From the NCBI GenBank assembly GCA_046330255.1, contig JAXLTC010000002.1, positions 372,001-436,000 on the forward strand: 64,000 nucleotides of DNA, written 5' to 3'. The translations under genes were made by a program, and so were the position numbers. This stretch comes from JBBSBL01 sp046330255. GTDB lineage: Bacteria; Actinomycetota; Thermoleophilia; Solirubrobacterales; Solirubrobacteraceae. Positions 1-7,911 of the stretch are shown here, in pieces (position 1 is the first letter of the stretch; each line of letters begins with the position of its first letter). The notes below the pieces were generated by a model. That model was given only the letters and a program-made list of their open reading frames with translations. It made no database searches and was not told where the DNA came from.

Positions 1-306
1 GCGCTCGGGCGGCTGCAGGTAGGACTGCTCGGCGCTGAACGCCATCGAGCCCGGCACCACGCCGTAGAGCTCCTTGATGCGGCTCGCGTACTGGCGCGCG
101 TGGCCGAGCTCCTCCTGGATGTCGGCCTCCAGCGACTCGACGATCTCCTGCGCGCGCACGCCGTCGGGGTTGATCGAGTTGGCCAGGTAGCTCATGACCG
201 TCTCGATCTCCATCCAGTAGGCCTTCGTGAGCAGCGCGATGATCTCCTCGCGCTTGGCGGTGTTCTCGTCCGAGAGGATGCCCTCGGAGCTGCTTCTGAC
301 CGACAT
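1..306 (-). CDS. Ferritin-like domain protein (partial, C-terminus beyond window)
   Basis: The N-terminal 102 residues of a minus-strand gene are present; the rest lies outside the left edge. The residues MEIETVMSYL (about 32-41) and EELGHARQ (about 65-72) look like the first two metal-ligand helices (E...ExxH) of the ferritin/bacterioferritin-like four-helix fold, so a di-iron oxidase or iron-handling role is likely but not proven. The ATG at 304-306 is supported by a strong AAGGAG ribosome-binding site about six bases upstream. It is divergent from the sigma factor gene, leaving roughly 75 bp for both promoters. Related stand-alone ferritin-like proteins of about 160 residues are common in actinobacteria. 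The second half of the metal site cannot be checked here. Confidence 0.7.
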   Translation of the reverse strand, partial: MSVRSSSEGILSDENTAKREEIIALLTKAYWMEIETVMSYLANSINPDGVRAQEIVESLEADIQEELGHARQYASRIKELYGVVPGSMAFSAEQSYLQPPER

Positions 307-381
307 CGATCTCCTTCCGGGACGGCGACTGAGGCTCGAGGATCTCACGCCGCGCCCCGATGGCGCGTTGAATGCACGGTG

Positions 382-858
382 ATGGCGGCCGCGACACCCC
401 CATTCCAGGCGCTGCTCGACGCCCACGGGCGCGACGTGCGCCGCTTCCTGGCGGCGACGGCCGGCCCGGAGGCGGAGGACTGCTGGCAGGAGACCTTCCT
501 GGCGGCGCTGCGCGCCTACCCGGGGCTGCGCTCGAGGGAGAACCTGCGCGGGTGGCTGTTCACGATCGCCCATCGCAAGGCGCTGGACTCCCACCGCGCC
601 CGCGCTGCGCGGCCCGTGCCGGTCGCGGCGGTGCCGGAGCGCGCCGCCGCGTCCGCGCCCGACGTCGACGCGGGCGAGCCGGAGCTTTGGGCGCGCGTGC
701 GCGAGTTGCCCGAGAAGCAGCGCGCGGCCGTGGTGCTGCGCCATGTGGGCGACCTGCCCTACGACCAGATAGGCCGCGCGATGGACACCTCGCCCGAGGC
801 CGCGCGGCGAAACGTGCTCGAGGGGCTGAGACGGCTCCGGGAGGTGTGGGAGCGATGA
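382..858 (+). CDS. ECF-type RNA polymerase sigma factor
   Basis: A 158-residue sigma-70 family protein of ECF size. Region 2 runs over about residues 8-75 (DCWQETFLAALRAYP at 33-47 matches the core-binding helix). Region 4 runs over about 103-155 (LPEKQRAAVVLRHVGDLPY, then a helix-turn-helix). The frame is open upstream to position 100, but the real start is ATG 382 or the GTG at 379, because family homology begins there and the upstream part is antisense to the ferritin-like gene. The stop overlaps the next start as ATGA, so it should be translationally coupled to the methyltransferase gene. No anti-sigma factor is adjacent, which is unusual for an ECF factor. Confidence 0.85.
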   Translation: MAAATPPFQALLDAHGRDVRRFLAATAGPEAEDCWQETFLAALRAYPGLRSRENLRGWLFTIAHRKALDSHRARAARPVPVAAVPERAAASAPDVDAGEPELWARVRELPEKQRAAVVLRHVGDLPYDQIGRAMDTSPEAARRNVLEGLRRLREVWER

Positions 859-1463
859 CGGCGGAGATCGAGCGGATGCTGCGCGAGGGGGCGGGCGCGC
901 TGGACGCCGGGCCGGCGCCGGACCTCAGCGGCGTCGCGGCCGAGGCCGGCCTGCTGGACGTCGCCTACGCCACCGAGGAGACGCCCGTCGGGGAGGTTCT
1001 GCTCGCGTCCACGCCGCGCGGCCTGGTGCGCATCGCCTACCTGGGAGGGGAGCTCCCGGGCGGCCTGGACTCCGTGCTTGGCGACCTCGCGACGCGGCTC
1101 TCGCCGCGGGTCCTGGAGGCGCCGGTGCGGCTCGATCCGGTCCGCCGCGAGCTCGACGAGTACTTCGAGGGTCGCCGCCGCAAGTTCGGCCTGACGCTCG
1201 ACCTCGGCCTGGTGCGCGGCTTCGGGCTGCGGGTGCTCGAGACCGCCCTGGCGATCCCGTTCGGCGACGTGCTGACCTACGGCGAGGTGGCGACCCGCGC
1301 CGGCAGCCCGCGCGCGGCGCGCGCCGCCGGCAACGCGCTGGGCGCCAACCCGATCCCGATCGTGGTGCCCTGCCACCGCGTCGTCCACGCCGGCGGCGGC
1401 CTCGGCGGCTACACCGGCGGCCTCGACCGCAAGCGCGCGCTGCTCGCGGTCGAGGGGCGCTGA
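855..1463 (+). CDS. ogt: Methylated-DNA--[protein]-cysteine S-methyltransferase
   Basis: A 202-residue suicide DNA-repair protein that moves the alkyl group from O6-alkylguanine or O4-alkylthymine to its own cysteine. The active-site motif PCHRVV is present with Cys173, followed by the GGYTGGLDRKRALLAVEG C-terminus typical of the family. An N-terminal ribonuclease-like domain covers about residues 35-110. The first 33 residues (MTAEIERMLREGAGALDAGP...) precede the usual domain start and resemble the start of many actinobacterial anti-sigma or membrane-associated proteins, but no zinc site or membrane helix follows. It starts inside the stop codon of the sigma factor gene (ATGA). The sigma factor may control alkylation repair; that is inference from coupling. 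Confidence 0.9.
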   Translation: MTAEIERMLREGAGALDAGPAPDLSGVAAEAGLLDVAYATEETPVGEVLLASTPRGLVRIAYLGGELPGGLDSVLGDLATRLSPRVLEAPVRLDPVRRELDEYFEGRRRKFGLTLDLGLVRGFGLRVLETALAIPFGDVLTYGEVATRAGSPRAARAAGNALGANPIPIVVPCHRVVHAGGGLGGYTGGLDRKRALLAVEGR

Positions 1464-2006
1464 GCGGCGCATCGCAAGGAGCAACGCGTGGCCCCGGCCG
1501 CGGTGGCGGCCCCGGGCGAACGACGCATCGAAGGAGGCGGGAGGGGGCGGGGGGCCCGGTCCGGGTCGCGGCCTCGATGGCGCGCGCCCGCTTGCGGCCC
1601 TGCCCTCCGGACACGTCACCGATCCCGGGCAATGGTCGTCCTGCGACCACCAACCGGGATCGGACGCCCACAGGCCCCGCAACCCGCCCGCCGGGCGAAA
1701 CCCACTTCTTCCCCGATGCCGTCCCGCCGATCAAGCACCACCCTCTCGAGGACGTGGATCGTTGCGAACGGCGGCAACGAAAGAGCCGCCCCCGGGGCGC
1801 AGCGCGACCGCGTCGCGAGACTGCAATCGCCCCCGATATACGCAGGCAATCGCACTCTTGCGAAGAGCCCGCCCTCCGCGACCGAGAAATGCCTCCTTCG
1901 GTGCCGCGGTTCGCGACGCGACGGGCAACCCGCGGCGGCGAGGAATCCCGGCGCTCGAGCGTCCGGCAATCCCGCGGTCAGCGCAGCCCGGCCGGCCCGC
2001 CGGCCC
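1464..2006. other. 543-bp intergenic region, no supported gene
   Basis: This lies between convergent ogt and crcB. Open frames on both strands are GC-driven and show no recognisable protein. The first 300 bases show nothing beyond GC-rich sequence and a purine-rich run near 1530-1560. The second part (about 1766-1964) is a dispersed repeat with a second copy near 30.1 kb, annotated separately. Confidence 0.6.
1766..1964. repeat. Dispersed intergenic repeat, copy 1 (hairpin-centred)
   Basis: This sequence is colinear with 30041-30261. Shared blocks include GAACGGCGGCAAC at the left end, GCAGGCAATCGCACTCT in the middle, GGCAACCCGC-GCGGCGAGG (one mismatch) and CGAGCGTCC at the right end. The core is an inverted repeat, TCGCGAGACTGC (1813-1824) with GCACTCTTGCGA (1852-1863), pairing at 10 of 12 positions around a 27-nt loop. 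Similarity is patchy between blocks, as expected of an old REP-like or small non-autonomous element. No target-site duplication or transposase gene is visible. Confidence 0.7.
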
Positions 2007-2372
2007 CTACAGCGCCTGCCCGATCAGCCGCCCCAGCTCCACCGCGATCAGGCCGAGGATTAGCGAGCCGGCGAGGTTGGCCCACATCAGCCGACGCTCG
2101 CCGTCCTCGCCCAGGCGCTGGGACTCGAGCATCCAGGTGGAGAACGTGGTGAACGACCCGAGCAGGCCGGTGGCCGCCACGGCGCGCCAGTCGCCGCCGA
2201 GCGCCGCGCCCGCGATCACGCCGAGCGCGAATGTCCCAGTCAGGTTGACCGCCAGCGTTCCCCACGGGAACGACCCGCCCGCGCGGCCCGACACCGCGGC
2301 GTCGAGCAGCAGGCGGGCGACCGCTCCGAGCCCCCCGGCGAGCGCGATCCCGGCCCACGCGGCGACGCTCAT
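2007..2372 (-). CDS. crcB: CrcB/FEX fluoride channel subunit (second of pair)
   Basis: A 121-residue, four-helix inner-membrane protein of the CrcB/Fluc fluoride-exporter family, which protects enolase and pyrophosphatase from cytoplasmic fluoride. Family signatures visible are GTLAVNLTGTFALG (the conserved Asn on helix 2) and GLLGSFTTFSTWMLE (the helix-break Phe-box region). The ATG at 2370-2372 overlaps the TGA of the upstream crcB (ATGA), so the two subunits are probably made in equal amounts. Fluc channels are antiparallel dimers; paired genes in Gram-positives usually encode a heterodimer. Both members keep the core motifs, so neither looks degenerate. Confidence 0.92.
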   Translation of the reverse strand: MSVAAWAGIALAGGLGAVARLLLDAAVSGRAGGSFPWGTLAVNLTGTFALGVIAGAALGGDWRAVAATGLLGSFTTFSTWMLESQRLGEDGERRLMWANLAGSLILGLIAVELGRLIGQAL

Positions 2373-2764
2373 GGCAGCACGCGGGCGCGCCGGGTCAGGG
2401 TCGAGGCCAGGTGCACGGCGGCGAAGCCGGCGCACAGGCTCGCGGTGGCGTAGCCGACCGCGAGACCGCGATCGCCGCCGTCGAGCATCCCGAGCAACTC
2501 GAGCTGGAAGGTGGAGAACGTGGTCAGCGCGCCGCACAGCCCCGTGCCGATGAACGGCCGGCGGTAGGCGGACAGCGGGAGGCGCTCCTGCAGGCGGGTC
2601 ACGGCCCAGCCGAGCAGCGCGGCGCCCGCGACGTTCACCGCGAACGTGGCCCACGGCCACGAGCCCGGCTCGGCGGGAAGCGCCTGCTCGAGGCCTGCCC
2701 GCGCGAGCGCGCCGATCACGCCTCCCGCGAACACGGCCGCGATCTCTCGCCTGTCGACGCGCAC
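2369..2764 (-). CDS. crcB: CrcB/FEX fluoride channel subunit (first of pair)
   Basis: A 131-residue CrcB homologue with the same four-helix plan: FAGGVIGALARAGLEQ on helix 1, WATFAVNVAGAALLG on helix 2, and GLCGALTTFSTFQLE on helix 3. The start is taken as GTG 2764 (VRVDRREIAAVFAGG) because there is no ATG nearby and the membrane domain begins ten residues later. It is cotranslated with the second crcB through a 4-bp overlap. Only 42 bp separate it from the divergent MFS gene, too little for a fluoride riboswitch, and the conserved riboswitch core is not seen, so fluoride-responsive control is not evident here. Confidence 0.9.
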   Translation of the reverse strand: MRVDRREIAAVFAGGVIGALARAGLEQALPAEPGSWPWATFAVNVAGAALLGWAVTRLQERLPLSAYRRPFIGTGLCGALTTFSTFQLELLGMLDGGDRGLAVGYATASLCAGFAAVHLASTLTRRARVLP

Positions 2765-2806
2765 GGCCGGGCAGCATGACGCGGCGGCCTGATTGACTGG
2801 CGTGCG

Positions 2807-3985
2807 GTGCCCGACGCGAGCCCGCCCGCCCCCCGCCCGCCGCTGCCGCGCAACGTCAAGGTGGTCTCGGCGGTGTCGTTCTTCCAGGACGCGGCGTCGG
2901 AGCTCGTCTACCCGGTCCTGCCGCTGTTCCTGACCGGCACGCTGGGCGCCTCGCCCGCGATCCTGGGCCTGATCGAGGGGATCGCCGAGGGCACCGCGTC
3001 GGTCGGGAAGGCGGTCTCGGGACGGCTCGCGGACCGCCGCGCGCGCAGGCCGATGATCGCCGCCGGCTACGGGATCTCGTCGATCTCCAAGCCGCTGATC
3101 GGACTGGCGACCGGCTGGGGGCTCGTGCTGGTCGCGCGCTTCGCCGATCGGGTGGGCAAGGGCGTGCGCACCTCGCCGCGCGACGCGCTGATCGCCGGGG
3201 ACAGCGACCCCTCGATCCGCGGGCGCGCCTTCGGCTTCCACCGGGCGGCCGACACCGCCGGCGCCGTGGTCGGGCCGCTGCTCGGCCTGGCGCTCTACGA
3301 GGCCCTGAACCACGAGCTGCGCCCGCTCTTCTTCGTGGCGTTCGTACCGGCGGCGTTCAGCGTCGCGCTGGTCGCGCTCGTGCGCGAGAGCCCGCGCCCG
3401 CGGGCATCCGGACAGCCGCCGCGCCTGGTCCCGTGGCGCGAGCTGCCGCGCCGCTACTGGCGGGTCGTCGCCTTCCTCTGCGTGTTCGGCCTGGTGAACT
3501 TCTCCGACGCCCTGCTGATCCTGCGCGCCAGCGACCTCGGCCTCGGCTTCGTGGCGATCGTGCTCGTCTACACGCTCTACAACCTGAGCTACGCCGCCCT
3601 CAGCTTCCCGGCCGGCGCCCTCTCGGACCGCGTCCCGCGACAACTCGTCTTCGCCGCCGGGCTGGGCGTGTTCGCCGTCGCCTACGTCGGGCTCGGGGCG
3701 GCCCGCTCGGGCGGCTGGGTCTGGCTCCTGCTACCGCTCTACGGCGCCTACACGGCGCTCACCGACGGGGTCGGCAAGGCGTGGGTGTCCGACCTGCTGC
3801 CGGACAGCGCGCTGGGCACGGGCCTCGGGCTCTACCAGGCGCTCACCGGCGTCTGCGCGCTGATCGCCGGCGTGTGGGCCGGCGTGGCCTGGGGCGGCGA
3901 CGGGACGCTGCCCCTGGTGGCGTCCGGCTGCGTCGTGGCCGTGCTCGCGCTGGGGCTCGCGCTGGCCGGGCGGCGGGCGGGCTGA
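2807..3985 (+). CDS. MFS transporter
   Basis: A 392-residue integral membrane protein with about 12 predicted helices, of the major facilitator superfamily. Loop 2-3 carries a motif A-like sequence (GRLADRRARRPMIAAGYG), and the N-terminal half contains SFFQDAASELVYPVLPLFL, typical of a bacterial subgroup often annotated as multidrug or sugar-phosphate-type permeases. GKGVRTSPRDALIA at about 124-137 is a second conserved block of this subgroup. The start is GTG 2807, which gives a short cytoplasmic N-terminus rich in proline. The substrate cannot be read from sequence. It is divergent from the crcB pair with a 42-bp shared promoter region, so a role in ion or drug efflux is possible but speculative. 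Confidence 0.85.
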   Translation: MPDASPPAPRPPLPRNVKVVSAVSFFQDAASELVYPVLPLFLTGTLGASPAILGLIEGIAEGTASVGKAVSGRLADRRARRPMIAAGYGISSISKPLIGLATGWGLVLVARFADRVGKGVRTSPRDALIAGDSDPSIRGRAFGFHRAADTAGAVVGPLLGLALYEALNHELRPLFFVAFVPAAFSVALVALVRESPRPRASGQPPRLVPWRELPRRYWRVVAFLCVFGLVNFSDALLILRASDLGLGFVAIVLVYTLYNLSYAALSFPAGALSDRVPRQLVFAAGLGVFAVAYVGLGAARSGGWVWLLLPLYGAYTALTDGVGKAWVSDLLPDSALGTGLGLYQALTGVCALIAGVWAGVAWGGDGTLPLVASGCVVAVLALGLALAGRRAG

Positions 3986-3988
3986 GTC

Positions 3989-4318
3989 TCAGCTGCGCCA
4001 CTCCGGGGGACGGCCCTCCCCCGGCCAGGGCGCGAGCACCAGGAGCAGCCGCGCGTCGCTCAGCGCCCTCACCTCGTGGCGCTCCTTGGGCGCGAAGACG
4101 ACCAGCAGGCCGGGCCCGCCGGCGCACCGCGTCTCGCCGGCCGTGACCTCGATCTCGCCCGCGATCGGCGTCAGCCACGCGCGCTCGAAGACCTGGTGCT
4201 CCTGCATCCGCTCGCCGGCGGGCAGCGCGAGCAGAATCGCGCGCGCCTCGGGCTCGGAGGCCAGGACGACGGGATGGTGCTCGTCCACCTCGTGGGTGCT
4301 CAGCTCCCAGTGCTGCAT
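3989..4318 (-). CDS. Small cupin-like protein
   Basis: A 109-residue single-domain protein. The run of short beta segments and the C-terminal FAPKERHEVRALSDARLLLVLAP fit the second cupin motif (GxxHxxxx), and HPVVLASEPEARAILLALPAGERMQEHQ fits the first. It is likely a small cupin with a metal-binding or sensor role; the full set of metal ligands is not obvious. The ATG is at 4318. The gene follows addA by 30 bp on the same strand and may be the last gene of the marP-topB-addB-addA transcription unit. It faces the MFS gene tail to tail with three bases between. Confidence 0.65.
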   Translation of the reverse strand: MQHWELSTHEVDEHHPVVLASEPEARAILLALPAGERMQEHQVFERAWLTPIAGEIEVTAGETRCAGGPGLLVVFAPKERHEVRALSDARLLLVLAPWPGEGRPPEWRS

Positions 4319-4348
4319 CGCGGCCTCCGGCGTCGTGTGGCCGGGACG

Positions 4349-7300
4349 CTACCCGTCCGCGGGCGATCCGGGCGGCTCGGGTCGCTCGGTGAGCGCGCGC
4401 GGGTGCGGGCAGAGCGTGCCGCGGCCCGGACAGCCGGTGCAGAGCCCCCGCCACGGCGCCGGGCTCGCCTCCAGCTCACCGGCCAGGATCGGGCGCGCGC
4501 GGGCGGCGAGCTCGGACTCGATCGCGTCCGCCTCGCCGGCCGCGTAGCGGGCGATCGCGGGAGACTCGGGACGCTCGAGGTAGAGGTGAACGATCTCGGC
4601 CTCCGGATGCCCGGCGCGCAGCGCGGCGAGCGCGTAGACCAGGCGCTGGAGCGGGTAGCCGCGCTCCGCATGGCGCTCCGGCTCCTCGCCGGCGGCGAGC
4701 CGATCCGACTTCCAGTCGAGCACCAGCGCGGTCCCGCCCTCGATCCCGAGCACGTCGATCGCCCCCGCCAGCAGCACATCGCCGAAGCCCGCCACCGCCA
4801 GCGGCACCACGAAGCGCACCTCGCGCCGTGCGCCGGCCGCCGCAAGCCGCTGCGCCTGCGCGCTGCTCGCCCCGGCCGCCACCAGCGCCCCGATCTCGTC
4901 CAGCTCGCGAGCGCCGGGCACAAGGCCGGCGGCACGGGCGGCCTCGCCGACCGCCGCGCGTCCGGGCGGCGTCCCGTCGCCGAGCGGCGCCACCTCGAGC
5001 AGCCGGTGGACGAGCGCGCCGCGGGCGGCCGCATCCAGCCCGCCGGCCCGCGCGGCGCCGGCCGGCCGCTCCGCCGACGCAGGGGCGGGCAGCCGCAGGA
5101 TCCGCTCCAGGTAGTAGCGCCGCCCGCAGCGCCCGGCCTCCGCCAGCGCCGTGTAGCTGAGGCGCGCCGGCGAGGCGGGCGCCGGCGGCGCAGGGGCCGT
5201 CCGCTCGGCGCCGGCGGCGCCGAGCGCCGGCCCGCCCCGGCGCGCGCGGGCGCGAACGGCGCCGTGGCGCGCTCCCCGGTCGCGACGGCGTCCGTCACCC
5301 CCGGGCGCGAGATCGAGAAGGCCACGCGCGCCTCGCGCTCCCCGGCCGGGTGACGCGCCACTCCGCTGTCCTCGCCGCGGGCGATCGACTCGCCCAGGTC
5401 GGGGACGAGCGCCGCCGCGATCCACCCGAGCGGACCGCGCCACTTCGCCGCGGGTTTGGCGGTCTCCGCGGCGCCGCAGAGCACCAGCCGCTCTCGCGCG
5501 CGCGTCATCGCCACGTAGAAGAGACGGCGCGACTCCTGCTCGGCCGCCTCGCGCCGCTCGGCGCTCACCTCGGGCCAGTCGAACGCCTCGACGGCGTCTC
5601 CCCCGCCCAGCGGGCGCATGCGGAGCCCGATCCGCCCGTCGCTCCCCAACCGGACCAGGTCCTGCCCTGCGGGCGGCTCGCGCCCGAGGTCGGCCACGCA
5701 CACGACCGGGAACTCGAGACCCTTCGCGCGGTGGATCGTCATCAGGCGCACCGCGTCGAGCTCCTCGCCCTCGACGGGGGCCTCCGCCTCCCGCGCGTCG
5801 CCGGGCGCATCTCTGCCGCTCAGGCGCGCGACCGCGTCGAGCAGGTCGCGCAGGACCGGGCCCTCGCGCCGCTCGTGCTCGGACGCCAGGCGCTGGAGCT
5901 TGCGCACGTTCGCCAGGCGCCGCTCGCCGCCCGGCATGCGCAGCAGCGCGAGGTCGAAGCCCCGCGCCGCCACCGCGCGCGCGACCAGCTCGGCCGGCGA
6001 GCGACGCACCGCCTCGCGGCGCTCGCGCTCGGCCCACGACACGAACGACTCGAGCCGCGCGCGGTCGCCCTCCTCTAGCGCCGCCGGCAGGGCCGCGGCA
6101 GCGGCCGCGAGCTCGAGCCCGGAGGGAGGGGCGGGCGCCTCCGGCGCGAACGCGGCGCGCAGCACGGTCCAGGGGTCCGCGCCTGCGTCGCGGGCCGCGG
6201 CCGCGACGTGCACCAGGCCACCGGAGCCGAGCCCGACCAGCGGCGAGGCGAGGACCTCCCACAGCCGCGGCTCGTCGCGCGCATTCGCGACCACCGCGAG
6301 CCACGCGACCAGGTCCGCCACCTCGCGGCGCCCCCAGAAGCCGCGCCCGCCGATCACGTAGGTCGGAACGCCCGCGTCGTCCAGCGCGCGCTCGTAGGCG
6401 CCAAGGTCCGTCGCCGCGCGCAGCAGGACCACCACGTCCCGCGCGCGCAGGCCCCCGGCGATCAGCTCGCCGATCCGCGCGGCGAGCGTGCGCGCCTCCG
6501 CCATCCGCCAGGGCGGGCAGGGCGGCTGCTCGCCCGCGGGCATGACCTCCTCGGCGCTCCAGCCGGAGCGCTCGGTCACCAGCAACTCGACGCGCGGCTC
6601 GCCGTCCGGCTCCGCAGCGGCCCGCGCGGCGACGAGCGGCGCGACATCCTCGATCGCCGCCCCCGAGACGACATTGACGACATCCAGCACCGCCGGGTGG
6701 CCGCGGAAGCTGGAGCGTAGCTCCAGCGCGGCGCCCGCCGGAAGCAGCGCGGCGCGGCGCTCCCGGAAGAGCGCTACGTCCGCGTTGCGAAAACCGTAGA
6801 TCGACTGCGCCGCGTCGCCGACGGCGAACCAGCCCGCCGGAGCGAGCAGCTCGAGCAGCTCGAGCTGCACGCCGTTGATGTCCTGGAGCTCGTCCACCAT
6901 CACCCGCCGCAGCCCGCCGGCCTCGCGCTCGCGCACGTCGGGCCGCTCGCGGAGCAAGCGGACGGCGAGCAGCTCGAGGTCCGCGAAATCGACGGCGGAC
7001 GCGGCGCGCTTGGCGCGCGCGTAGCGCTCGCCGAACGCGCGCAGGAGCGTGTCGAGCGAGGCCAGCGCGGGACCGAGGTGGTGGTCCGCGCACGCGCGCA
7101 GCGCTCGCTCGAGGGCGAGCCGGTAGGCGGCGATCGCCGGCCCGCCGAGGGCGCCGTTGCCGCCCGGCGGCGAGGCGACGGCGAGCGCCTCGGGCTCGGG
7201 CACCGCGTCGCCGGCCGAGGCGAGCAGCGCCGCGCAGGCGCCCACCGCCTCCTCCGCGGCGCGCGCCCGCCGGCCGTCGGCCGCCGCCGCCTCCGCGACG

Positions 7301-7911
7301 GCCGGCTCGCACGCCGCCGCCAGCGCGGCGAGCGCGGCGAGCGGGTCGCGTGCAACGGGCTCCGGTAGTCGCGGCTCCCCGGCGCCACGGCTGCGCAGCG
7401 TGGCGTGCAGCCCGCGGATCGCCGCGCGCAGCACAAAGGGCGAGGTGCGCGCGAGCAGGTCCAGGCCCGCCTCGCCCGCACCGGCCGCCAGGTCGCCGAG
7501 GGCCTGGTCGTACGCCGCGCGCGCGAGGCGGTCGGCGCGCACGGCGTCCAGCACCTCGAAGCCCGGGTCGATCCTCGCGGCGAGCGCGTTGCCGCGCAGC
7601 AACCGGTGGCACAGGGCGTCGATCGTGGACACGCGCGCCGGCTCCGCGCCGGTCGCCAGGTCGTCGCGGCCGCGGGCGCGCAGCTCGTGGCGGATGCGGG
7701 CGCGCATCTCGGCGGCGGCCTGGTCGGTGAACGTGATCGCCAGTACCTCGCCGACGCGCAGCCCGTCGTCGACCACCGAGCGCACGTAGCGCTCGACGAG
7801 CACCGCCGTCTTGCCCGAGCCGGCCGCGGCCGACAGGATCAGCGGGCCGTCGCGGCGGTCGACCGCCGCGAGCTGCTCGGCGGTGAAGTCCGGCCGCGCG
7901 GTGGCGCTCAC
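4349..7911 (-). CDS. addA: AddA/AdnB-type UvrD helicase-RecB nuclease subunit, frameshifted
   Basis: The helicase half reads in one frame from GTG 7911: Walker A SAAAGSGKTAVLVERY (about residues 22-37), motif II DELQDINGVQ, motif III VGDAAQSIYGFRNAD and motif VI FYVAMTRARERLVLCG. The C-terminal PD-(D/E)XK nuclease (LVLDWKSDRL) and the Cys cluster (GRCGRRYYLERIL ... GLCTGCPGRGTLC) continue only in the next frame to the stop at 4349. The frame must change between about 5225 and 5245, inside a run of C3-G-C4 (plus strand). One missing base there would restore a 1187-residue protein. The gene starts inside the upstream stop (GTGA). Either an assembly error or a real loss-of-nuclease mutation is possible. 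Confidence 0.85.

Noticed and set aside
1616..1969. Small minus-strand gene in the ogt-crcB gap with a similar frame near 30.1 kb
   Set aside because: The two frames resemble each other only because the DNA repeat is shared; composition is Arg/Pro-rich, alignment is broken by indels, and no start site is supported.
2765..2806. Fluoride riboswitch between crcB and the MFS gene
   Set aside because: Only 42 bp are available and the conserved pseudoknot core is not present.
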